Of a stretch of DNA of 6,436 nucleotides, positions 1 through 5,284 are shown in pieces (the first letter of the stretch is position 1; each line of letters starts with the position of its first letter). The DNA comes from Chloroflexota bacterium (GTDB lineage Bacteria > Chloroflexota > Dehalococcoidia > Lucifugimonadales > UBA1127): contig JAPPNT010000015.1 in NCBI GenBank assembly GCA_028873745.1, positions 1 through 6,436 of the forward strand, read 5' to 3'. The notes under the pieces are model-generated. The model ran no database searches and was not told the DNA's origin. It worked only from the letters and a program-made list of their open reading frames with translations. Position numbers and translations under genes: made by a program.

Positions 1-1961
1 GCGCAAGTCCCGCAGCACCCCTTTGCGCCGTGGGCGCCCCCCTGCCCCGACCGCCGGGTACCCGCCCCCCCCGCCCGGGCTTGGGGGGCGGCCCGCACGG
101 CGTCGCCGGCAGCTACCGCCGGCGCAACCATGCGCTCGACGTAGCCAAGCTGCGCGTGGAGAGTCAGCGCTTCTACGAAGGACAACGCGCCGCCAGTACC
201 CACCCTATTCTGCAGCGAACGCCATGAGGACTGAAGCGAGCGGTACCGACTCGCCGACGCTTCAGCAATGTCGAGCACCAACTCTTCGACGGTGACCGGG
301 TTGATTGCCTCTCCAGCAGCCAACGCTTCGGCCAAGCCCAGCTCAGCGACGGCGCCCACATGCTGGCCGCCGAAGGACGCGAGCAGCGTGTCCGACGCCG
401 GGTTGGACAAACTGAAGGCCTCAAGGGTCCCGGTTACCGGCAGACCGGACAACGCGGGGCGCTCAAACAGGCCCTCCAACACCTGCGTGCGGACGCCCGC
501 GGCGTACATCGCTTTCGCCTGCGTCACTGGATCTACTTCCGCATCCGGGTTGGCAAAGCGGGTCACGGAGGCCGTCACCATCCCCTCTTCGTCGGCTTCC
601 GCCGAGACGCTGTACGCCAAGCCGTCCACTGTCACCGTGACCTCATCGAACGTGGTGCCGCTGAGCACCATCAGGTTCTGCCACTGGCCGTGGAATCCCA
701 GCTCGTTGTCGTCCTCGTCGAGCGCGATGACCGCGACGAACACCCAGGAGGGACCGGGGCTCCCAAGGGTTACCTCAAAGGGTTCCAGCTCGTCTATTGC
801 CACGCTTGCCGAGTTCGCCGCCAGTTCGCCAGAGTGGTAAGAGACTCTGGCGCCCCAGCGCTCCTCCGACCCGGCTATGGAGCCGGTGCGCTCAAACACT
901 CGCGGGCCCACCACGTAAACAATCGCGTTTCCGCCAACGTCCGCCAGACCGCCGCCGCCCAGATTGCTCACGCGATAGTGAACGGGAAACGGCTGACCGG
1001 CTACCACGCGCTGGGGCGTATGAACTTCCTCGATTTTGAGGAGGAAGCTGTCCTGGGCCGCCTGCTCGTCCACGAGGCGGACAACGAGGGTGAAGTCTGC
1101 CATCAGGGGTTGGTAATCACGCTCCAGATAGGTGGTCGCTTCCAGAAGGTAGGAGCCCGGCTGCAGGTATCGTTCGATGCGGGCAGCGCGCCCATCACCG
1201 CCGTCGTCGTTCGCGGCGATCACGCCGGCGGAGGTGGAGACGAGCGAGAGCACAGGGTCACCGTTCTCCGACGTCAGGTCTATGCGTACCCGGCCGGACT
1301 GGGGCAGATCGAACAGGTAACCGTGGGCCGGGTGTTCCACGACGAAGCGGGAGCCGCAGGTATCGAGCGTCCAGGAGTCGGATGCGGTCAGACCGACGCC
1401 GGGCTCCAGCGAGCCCAGGTTAACCGGCTCGCAGCCGGTGACGCGGCTGATGGAGAGGGAGAAGTCGGCCGCGCCGCGGCTGCGCCCGCCGACGGTGGTT
1501 GCCTCCACGACGTAGACGCCCGGCGTCAGGTCCCGCTCGATTCGGGCGTCGAGGCCAGCGCCGCCGTCATCGTTGTCCGTGAGGCGGCGTTCATCTTCCG
1601 CCATCAGATAGAGGAAGGAGTCCCCTTCTTCGGAGACCAGGTCGATCCTGATACGGCCGCCGTGGACCACCTCAAAGCGATATGAATGGGCATCATTGCC
1701 GGTCCGGAAGCGCGAATCGCAGTTTTCCGTCGTCCAGCGTCCGTCGGCGCTCAACCCACCACCCGCCTCGACACCGAGGGCGCCGAGGTCCGTGACGGGG
1801 CACGTCGACCCCTCCTGAGCTACCACTGCGCGGGGCACACCCAGGACCAACACCGCGACGACGAAAGCGGTGGCCAGGCATGCGATTGCCAGCGTTCGCA
1901 GCGGGTTCCGGGTGAACAGAATGGCAACCGGCCTCCTTATAATCTGTGGCTCGTCAGGCAT
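1..1961 (-). CDS. Large exported protein with two pre-peptidase-like beta repeats and a CARDB-like domain (3' end beyond window)
   Basis: The frame is open from an ATG at 1961 to the window edge, about 653 codons without a stop. A strong AGGAG lies 8 bases before the ATG. Residues 1-21 are polar and basic, 22-47 are hydrophobic, and V-V-A ends near residue 48, which fits a signal peptide. Two tandem repeats follow, at about 54-172 and 177-294. Each has a Cys pair (C54/C81, C177/C202), an R-I-R-I-D-L or R-V-R-I-D-L strand, N-D-D-G-G, A-R-I-E-R, P-G-x-Y and E-A-T-T, as in bacterial pre-peptidase C-terminal (PPC) beta domains. The Cys pairs probably form disulfides outside the cytoplasm. Residues about 313-435 (V-S-N-L-G-G, D-E-D-D-N-E) resemble a CARDB adhesion-type domain. 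Residues 436-620 are not recognised. No catalytic motif is visible, so it may be a surface-binding protein or the N-terminal part of a secreted enzyme. The last ~35 codons look abnormal. Confidence 0.82.
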   Translation of the reverse strand, partial: MPDEPQIIRRPVAILFTRNPLRTLAIACLATAFVVAVLVLGVPRAVVAQEGSTCPVTDLGALGVEAGGGLSADGRWTTENCDSRFRTGNDAHSYRFEVVHGGRIRIDLVSEEGDSFLYLMAEDERRLTDNDDGGAGLDARIERDLTPGVYVVEATTVGGRSRGAADFSLSISRVTGCEPVNLGSLEPGVGLTASDSWTLDTCGSRFVVEHPAHGYLFDLPQSGRVRIDLTSENGDPVLSLVSTSAGVIAANDDGGDGRAARIERYLQPGSYLLEATTYLERDYQPLMADFTLVVRLVDEQAAQDSFLLKIEEVHTPQRVVAGQPFPVHYRVSNLGGGGLADVGGNAIVYVVGPRVFERTGSIAGSEERWGARVSYHSGELAANSASVAIDELEPFEVTLGSPGPSWVFVAVIALDEDDNELGFHGQWQNLMVLSGTTFDEVTVTVDGLAYSVSAEADEEGMVTASVTRFANPDAEVDPVTQAKAMYAAGVRTQVLEGLFERPALSGLPVTGTLEAFSLSNPASDTLLASFGGQHVGAVAELGLAEALAAGEAINPVTVEELVLDIAEASASRYRSLQSSWRSLQNRVGTGGALSFVEALTLHAQLGYVERMVAPAVAAGDAVRAAPQARAGGAGTRRSGQGGAHGAKGCCGTC

Positions 1962-1969
1962 TTCGTCCT

Positions 1970-1974
1970 CTCCT
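1970..1974 (-). promoter_or_regulatory. Ribosome binding site of the exported-protein gene
   Basis: AGGAG on the minus strand lies 8 bases before the ATG at 1961, followed by a second purine-rich GAGG. No in-frame ATG occurs in the 80 bases upstream. This site settles the start, and the start places the hydrophobic segment where a signal peptide should be. Confidence 0.75.
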
Positions 1975-2210
1975 GTAAAGGGTCTATGTCCATTGCTGTG
2001 GAAGTCGCAGCATCCCCGCTTACGGAAGGTGATCGGAGGAATATCGGGGCAAGAACTTCTGAATTGAAGCCCATTTCAAGACACCTTGCAAGCAAAAGCA
2101 TCGTCGTTCTAGGAAGGATTTCAGGGAGGGAGGGAGCTGGGAATCGCGTTCAGGTAGACTTTGAACAGCACCCGCAACCTGCTACCAGCTTTGGTGAGCA
2201 CGGTGCGGGC

Positions 2211-2216
2211 AGGAGG
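2211..2216 (+). promoter_or_regulatory. Ribosome binding site for a GTG start
   Basis: A perfect AGGAGG lies 5 bases before the GTG at 2222. It is the main support that the short frame starting there is translated. Confidence 0.75.
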
Positions 2217-2221
2217 ATAGT

Positions 2222-2392
2222 GTGCACAGGCGGCTGGAGTTGACAGGCTGGGGGTTGTGGCTGGTCGGCGTTGGATTTTTCACGGTGTCCGGGCTGCGTA
2301 ACGGCGACGTGTGGACGGTCATTGGCTCCGTCCTGTTCGGCATCGGGATTGTGTGCCTGCTGATTCCCCTACTGCGGCGGAAGGGCGGGTAA
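2222..2392 (+). CDS. Small two-segment membrane protein, 56 residues
   Basis: The frame runs GTG to TAA for 56 residues and starts behind a perfect AGGAGG. The N-terminus (M-H-R-R-L-E-L) is basic. Two hydrophobic stretches follow, at about 10-24 (Trp/Gly-rich, W-G-L-W-L-V-G-V) and 31-51 (G-S-V-L-F-G-I-G). A polar turn R-N-G-D at 26-29 separates them, and a basic tail R-R-K-G-G closes the protein. By the positive-inside rule both ends should be cytoplasmic, as a hairpin in the inner membrane. The pattern resembles small YrhK-like or uncharacterised two-segment proteins, but I cannot assign a family or function. It points away from the exported-protein gene and runs toward mobA, whose stop is only 16 bases beyond its own; I see no clear terminator in that gap. 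Confidence 0.72.
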   Translation: MHRRLELTGWGLWLVGVGFFTVSGLRNGDVWTVIGSVLFGIGIVCLLIPLLRRKGG

Positions 2393-2408
2393 GGGAGACC
2401 GCTCCGGG

Positions 2409-3014
2409 CTACCGTCCTTCTTCCAAGAGAGCTTGTGCGGCGGCGAGGTCTTCCGGAGTGTCGAGGTCCATGAAGGTGCGGCCTTCGGGGTCGAGGGTGC
2501 GCACCTCTTCTGTTGTCAGGAGCTCCACGGGCGCAGATGCTGCGAGGTCCCGGAGGGCGGCGCGGCCGGTAGCGAGGAGGGAGGCGATGGTGGGGGCGAG
2601 GGCGGTGGGGTAGACGCCGGGCATGGGCTGGGGGCCGTGCTCCGTCTCGGGGAGGGTGAGGGCGTCCGGGCGACGGCGGGCGACGAGGGCCTCGAGGAGA
2701 GCGGGCGCGAGGAATGGGGCGTCGCAGGCGACGGCGAGGGTGTGGGGCGTCCCGCAGGCGAGGAGGCCGCTGTAGAGGCCCATGAGGGGGCCCCGGCCCG
2801 GCTCGGCGTCGGGGACGGTGGGGAGGCCGAGGAAGGCCGTCGCCCCGGGGTCGTTGGTGACGACGATGACGCGCGCCACCAGGGGTTCGACGGCGGCGAC
2901 GACGTGCTCGATGAGGGTGCGGCCGCCGAGGGGCAGCAGGGGTTTGGGCGCGCCCATTCGGCGGCCTGCGCCGCCCGCGAGGACGATGCCGGTTACGTCA
3001 TCGTGGCGAGACAT
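2409..3014 (-). CDS. mobA: Molybdenum cofactor guanylyltransferase (MobA-type)
   Basis: MobA transfers GMP from GTP to molybdopterin, making the guanine dinucleotide cofactor in the cytoplasm. The 201 residues match the family length of about 190-210. Visible motifs are L-A-G-G-x-G-R-R-M-G-x-P-K at 12-24 (nucleotide-binding loop and Lys), P-G-R-G-P-L-M-G at 72-79, A-C-D-A-P-F-L at 96-102 (metal-binding Asp98), Q-P-M-P-G-V-Y at 129-135 and the C-terminal F-M-D-L-D-T-P-E-D-L at 181-190. The G-P-L-x-G and C-D-A-P-F motifs favour MobA over the cytidylyltransferase MocA, although the G-x-P-K loop is MocA-like. The start ATG lies two bases after the stop of the upstream methyltransferase and has only a weak ribosome binding site, so translation is probably coupled. 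A Mo enzyme of the sulfite oxidase family is encoded 2.3 kb away. Confidence 0.9.
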   Translation of the reverse strand: MSRHDDVTGIVLAGGAGRRMGAPKPLLPLGGRTLIEHVVAAVEPLVARVIVVTNDPGATAFLGLPTVPDAEPGRGPLMGLYSGLLACGTPHTLAVACDAPFLAPALLEALVARRRPDALTLPETEHGPQPMPGVYPTALAPTIASLLATGRAALRDLAASAPVELLTTEEVRTLDPEGRTFMDLDTPEDLAAAQALLEEGR

Positions 3015-3016
3015 CT

Positions 3017-3901
3017 TTAGGCGCCGTTTTGCGTGGGACGCCAGGTGACGATGGCAGTGCGGCGCGGCCGGACACCCCGCACGATGAAGCCCTCGGGCGT
3101 TTCCTCCAGCAGCTCGTCAGCGGCGGCGCGCAGGCGCTCGTCGGCCTCGGTGCCCTCCTCGACGGCGAGGCGGCGGCGGAGTTGCTCCATCGCGGCGTGG
3201 CGGTCGGTGTCGATGACGGCGGTCTCGGAGGCGAGCATCGACACGTCGGGGTAGATGTCCATGGCCCAGAGGAGACTCAGGACGTCCGGGAGGCCGGGCA
3301 AGGGGGTGGGGGCCGTGCCGTGGACGCGCTCATAGAAGGGGATCTCCAAGGCGCCGGGGGTCTCCATCATCTCGACTACCACGACGCTGGCGGTGGCGTG
3401 CTCCTGCATCCTGGCGACGAAGGGCGCGGCGTCGGGGACGTGGTGGAGCACCAGCGAGCAGAGGACCATGTCAGCCGAGGGGGCCTCGGCGTCCTCCCAA
3501 GACTCGTTGATGACGGTGATGTTGGCGAGCCCGGCGTCGGCGGCGCGGGACTGCAGCGCCTCGCAGGAGTCCTCTGACGGCTCGACGACGGTGACGTGGC
3601 GGGCGCGCGTGGCGAGGGGCAGGGCATACCGGCCGGCGCCGCCGCCGACATCGAGGACGGTGCCCCCGGAGGGGAGGGCGGCGTAGAGGGCGTTCAGGAC
3701 GGGGTCATCGATGCGGAAGGGGTCCTGGGGCCGGTTTGAGTAGGTGAAGCCGCCGTGGCCGCCGGGCACGTGACCGCCATCGCCACCATGACCGTGCCCG
3801 CCGTGGCCGTGCCCATGCCCGTGGCCTGCGCCTCGAAAGGCGGAGGCGTCGCGCTCGTGGGCCAGGATGCGCTCTCGCCAGGCGTCGATGACCGAGTCCA
3901 T
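3017..3901 (-). CDS. Class I SAM-dependent methyltransferase with a His/Gly-rich N-terminal segment
   Basis: The 294-residue frame starts at ATG 3901, chosen for the AGGAG 7 bases upstream; an earlier in-frame ATG at 3964 has no such site and would lie across the likely promoter. Residues 1-23 form a charged helix. Residues 27-49 are almost only Gly and His, with eight histidines (27, 29, 31, 33, 36, 38, 44, 49), a likely Ni, Co or Zn ligand cluster. The Rossmann-fold methyltransferase follows: motif I V-L-D-V-G-G-G-A-G at 82-90, the acidic residue of the second strand in V-V-E-P-S at 105-109, and C-S-L-V-L-H-H-V at 148-155. The C-terminal third (about 180-294) is helical and acidic and ends in beta-like sequence. 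The substrate cannot be read from the sequence. It is the first gene of a two-gene unit with mobA. Confidence 0.85.
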   Translation of the reverse strand: MDSVIDAWRERILAHERDASAFRGAGHGHGHGHGGHGHGGDGGHVPGGHGGFTYSNRPQDPFRIDDPVLNALYAALPSGGTVLDVGGGAGRYALPLATRARHVTVVEPSEDSCEALQSRAADAGLANITVINESWEDAEAPSADMVLCSLVLHHVPDAAPFVARMQEHATASVVVVEMMETPGALEIPFYERVHGTAPTPLPGLPDVLSLLWAMDIYPDVSMLASETAVIDTDRHAAMEQLRRRLAVEEGTEADERLRAAADELLEETPEGFIVRGVRPRRTAIVTWRPTQNGA

Positions 3902-3908
3902 GATGGTG

Positions 3909-3913
3909 CTCCT
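3909..3913 (-). promoter_or_regulatory. Ribosome binding site fixing the methyltransferase start
   Basis: AGGAG on the minus strand lies 7 bases before the ATG at 3901. It supports this start over the in-frame ATG at 3964, which would add 21 residues unlike the rest of the protein. Confidence 0.75.
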
Positions 3914-3934
3914 TGGGGTGGGATTCACGCGTCG

Positions 3935-3964
3935 ATTGTAACGGGGCGGGGAGTATGGGCACAA
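3935..3964 (-). promoter_or_regulatory. Candidate sigma-70-type promoter of the methyltransferase-mobA unit
   Basis: On the minus strand TTGTGC (3964-3959) and TACAAT (3940-3935) are separated by 18 bases. TACAAT differs from the consensus -10 by one base; the -35 keeps only TTG and one further match. Transcription would begin near 3928, giving a leader of about 27 bases that contains the ribosome binding site. Confidence 0.45.
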
Positions 3965-3978
3965 ACGCGGGCGGCGGG

Positions 3979-3991
3979 AATTGATTCAATT
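3979..3991. promoter_or_regulatory. 13-base palindrome upstream of the methyltransferase promoter
   Basis: AATTGATTCAATT is a perfect inverted repeat (6-base arms, 1-base centre). It is AT-rich in a GC-rich setting and lies about 15 bases upstream of the candidate -35. The position suits an activator or repressor site. No regulator gene is adjacent, so this rests on symmetry and location alone. Confidence 0.35.
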
Positions 3992-4011
3992 GCCCAAGCT
4001 CCTATCTGAAG

Positions 4012-4075
4012 GGATTGTTTCCAGCTACGGATTCCTACCCGGATTGTTTTCTCTATTCTGCGGAAACAATCCGGG
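4012..4075. repeat. Three-copy GGATTGTTTCC repeat forming a 14-bp hairpin
   Basis: Copy 1, GGATTGTTTCC, is at 4012-4022. Copy 2, CCCGGATTGTTTTC, is at 4038-4051. Copy 3 is inverted, GGAAACAATCCGGG, at 4062-4075. Copies 2 and 3 pair over 14 positions with a single G-T wobble around a 10-base loop (TCTATTCTGC). Copies 1 and 3 are perfect 11-base inverses. No T-run follows the stem, and it lies between divergent genes, so a terminator is unlikely. It may be an operator array, an RNA structure or the remnant of a small mobile repeat. Confidence 0.7.
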
Positions 4076-4167
4076 CGGCGGGGCTTGTGATGAGGCGTCG
4101 CGCTGCGATTTCGTCATGGGGTGAGGGTAGTGGTAGGGGCAGCGGTTGGGGAAGGAGTTGGTGTCAG

Positions 4168-4183
4168 GGGGATAACAGGCTGA
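4168..4183 (+). other. 16-base match to a conserved 23S rRNA segment
   Basis: GGGGATAACAGGCTGA is identical, from memory, to the universally conserved 23S rRNA element near E. coli position 2450 in domain V. The next bases (CGCCC, then GAGT and TATC) loosely follow the rRNA order, but the upstream bases do not. This is at most a short fragment or mimic, not an rRNA gene, and chance is possible. Confidence 0.4.
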
Positions 4184-4192
4184 CGCCCGGAG

Positions 4193-4201
4193 TGCTATCA
4201 T
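4193..4201 (+). promoter_or_regulatory. Candidate extended -10 element of the GIY-YIG-like gene
   Basis: TGCTATCAT fits the extended -10 form TG-n-TATnAT, which can work without a good -35; none is seen at the usual spacing. Transcription would begin near 4208, about 25 bases before the ATG at 4233. A near-identical 13-mer lies at the same distance before the cupin gene. Confidence 0.45.
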
Positions 4202-4232
4202 CCCCGGAGAGCTACAGATAGGGAGGTGTGCC

Positions 4233-4625
4233 ATGGCATGGGGATCTCGAAACCGTGGGCGGTCCCGGTCGGCGTCCGGCGCCAGCCGCCGCCCCAAGGG
4301 ACAGGTCCGCAACGGCAAGTCGGTTCAATACTCCATCAAGTCGTCCAGCGGGCGGACGAAGTATTACGGGGTCACCAACAACCCATCGCGACGCGCCTCG
4401 GAGCATCAGAAGTCCGGGAAGCTGCGAAGGGGTGACACGTTCCGCGTCGAGACGAGGCCGGTGAGCCGCGCCGATGCCGAGCGGGTCGAGAGCGCCAAGC
4501 TGGCGTCCCACCGCCGCAGCCACAGCGGGCGAAATCCGCGGCACAACACGACGCGGAGTGGCCAGTTCGAGGGACGCCGGAGCGGCGGGAGCTTCGGCGG
4601 CTTCTTGCGCAAGCTCTTCGGGTAG
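4233..4625 (+). CDS. Small basic GIY-YIG nuclease-like protein
   Basis: GGGAGG lies 6 bases before the ATG. The 130-residue protein is strongly basic. A core at about 31-90 resembles the GIY-YIG fold: V-Q-Y (31-33) in place of G-I-Y, Y-Y-G-V-T-N-N-P (44-51) for the Y-I-G strand, S-R-R-A-S-E-H (52-58) carrying the catalytic-type Arg and the following His, and A-E-R-V-E-S-A-K-L (82-90) carrying candidate catalytic Glu residues. GIY-YIG domains cut DNA in repair, restriction or homing. The first 30 residues are Arg/Ser-rich and the tail after 92 is Arg/Gly-rich with N-P-R-H-N-T-T, suggesting nucleic-acid binding. The G-I-Y motif is degenerate, so it may bind rather than cut. It has its own likely promoter and does not overlap its neighbours. 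Confidence 0.72.
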   Translation: MAWGSRNRGRSRSASGASRRPKGQVRNGKSVQYSIKSSSGRTKYYGVTNNPSRRASEHQKSGKLRRGDTFRVETRPVSRADAERVESAKLASHRRSHSGRNPRHNTTRSGQFEGRRSGGSFGGFLRKLFG

Positions 4626-4659
4626 TTTGGCCGAGGCGGCGGGCGGACGTTTGATAGGC

Positions 4660-4665
4660 TATGAT
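4660..4665 (+). promoter_or_regulatory. Candidate -10 element of the cupin-oxidoreductase unit
   Basis: TATGAT lies in GCTATGATTCCCG (4658-4670), a near copy of GCTATCATCCCCG (4194-4206) before the preceding gene. No good -35 is seen. The distance to the ATG (24 bases after the 13-mer) matches the other copy (26 bases). Confidence 0.4.
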
Positions 4666-4694
4666 TCCCGAAACGGCAATTCCGGAGGTGAACT

Positions 4695-5261
4695 ATGTCG
4701 GACTACTCTATGGAAACGTTCATTGAGGATGTGCGGAAGGTCTTTGCGGAGACTGACGACGCCAAGGCGCAGGCACAGGCGGTGTGCGGGCACATGACGA
4801 AGCTGCTGCAGGTGCCGAACCTGCTCGACGGCAAGCTGGACGTCCCGGAGACGGGCACGGCCACCGCGAGTCTGTACCAGGACGAGGACTACGGCCACCC
4901 GGCGCCGGGCTTCTGGCTGATGTGCAACGCCCAGGCCAAGGGCGGGGCGACCGCCGGCGTGAGCCCGCACGACCACGGGGCGTCGTGGGTGGTGTACGGG
5001 GTGTACAAGGGCGCGATCCAGCAGTCGACGTGGCGGTGGGGCTTCCACGAGCCGGACCGGACGGTGCCGCACTTCGAGCAAGCCGCCGAGTGGGTGCAGA
5101 ACCAGGGCGAGGTGGCCTTCTTCCTGCCGGGGGTCATCCACGCGCAGAAGAACGTCTTCGACGGGCCGTCGGTCGTCGTGCGGCTGGAGGGGCAGAAGCT
5201 GACGGGCGTCATCCGGCACCGCTACAACGCGGAGACGGGCGCGGCGACGCTGTACGGGTAG
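4695..5261 (+). CDS. Cupin-fold metalloenzyme of the cysteine dioxygenase type (COG5553-like)
   Basis: GGAGG lies 6 bases before the ATG. The 188-residue protein has a helical N-terminus (about 1-40) and a double-stranded beta-helix. Cupin motif 1 is P-H-D-H-G-A-S-W-V-V-Y-G-V-Y-K-G at 91-106; motif 2 is F-L-P-G-V-I-H-A-Q-K-N at 143-153. His92, His94 and His149 would hold one iron. The Glu normal in cupin motif 1 is absent, as in three-His thiol dioxygenases, and the spacing from the second to the third His (55) is close to that of mammalian cysteine dioxygenase (52). Such enzymes oxidise thiols to sulfinates with O2. There is no signal peptide, so it is cytoplasmic. Its substrate is unknown; cysteine or another small thiol is an inference. 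The oxidoreductase gene follows after 23 bases, so they are probably cotranscribed. Confidence 0.8.
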   Translation: MSDYSMETFIEDVRKVFAETDDAKAQAQAVCGHMTKLLQVPNLLDGKLDVPETGTATASLYQDEDYGHPAPGFWLMCNAQAKGGATAGVSPHDHGASWVVYGVYKGAIQQSTWRWGFHEPDRTVPHFEQAAEWVQNQGEVAFFLPGVIHAQKNVFDGPSVVVRLEGQKLTGVIRHRYNAETGAATLYG

Positions 5262-5284
5262 GCGCGGGGACATCTCCGTTGCCG

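Larger units (their letters stand above)
1962..2221. other. Divergent spacer between the exported protein and the small membrane protein
   Basis: The 260 bases must carry the promoters of both flanking genes, which point away from each other. I see no convincing -35/-10 pair on either strand. Two short symmetric elements stand out: TTGAA/TTCAA arms around a 6-base centre at 2064-2079, and the 8-base palindrome CTTGCAAG at 2085-2092. Both could be protein-binding sites or chance. Open frames here are composition shadows with no start signal and no family resemblance. Confidence 0.4.
3902..4232. other. 331-base divergent spacer between the methyltransferase and GIY-YIG-like genes
   Basis: From left to right it holds the methyltransferase leader and candidate promoter, a 13-base palindrome, the three-copy repeat and hairpin, a G-rich plus-strand tract (G-runs at 4118, 4125, 4136, 4148 and 4167), a 16-base 23S rRNA-like stretch and an extended -10 element of the next gene. 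Open frames crossing it on both strands lack ribosome binding sites and read as composition artefacts. No tRNA-like fold is seen. Confidence 0.6.

Noticed and set aside
360..1685. 441-residue plus-strand open frame
   Set aside because: It lies opposite the exported-protein gene, has no ribosome binding site and no recognisable domain; the minus-strand reading shows a signal peptide and clear internal repeats.
2433..3020. 195-residue plus-strand open frame
   Set aside because: It is a Gly/Glu-rich antisense shadow of mobA with no family resemblance.
3029..3577. 182-residue plus-strand open frame
   Set aside because: It is antisense to the methyltransferase core; the minus strand carries intact SAM-binding motifs.
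3752..3823. Gly/His-coding segment as a CRISPR or tandem DNA repeat
   Set aside because: The repetition is short, irregular and in frame inside the methyltransferase, with no spacer-repeat structure.
4038..4075. Hairpin as a rho-independent terminator
   Set aside because: No T-run follows on either strand, and the flanking genes both point away, so there is no transcript to end there.
4168..4232. Partial 23S rRNA gene
   Set aside because: Only 16 bases match well; the sequence before does not fit and the sequence after fits only loosely, so an rRNA gene cannot be called.
4025..4318. Minus-strand 97-residue frame across the divergent spacer
   Set aside because: It overlaps the start of the GIY-YIG-like gene, has no start signal and crosses the hairpin repeat; the residues look like translated non-coding sequence.
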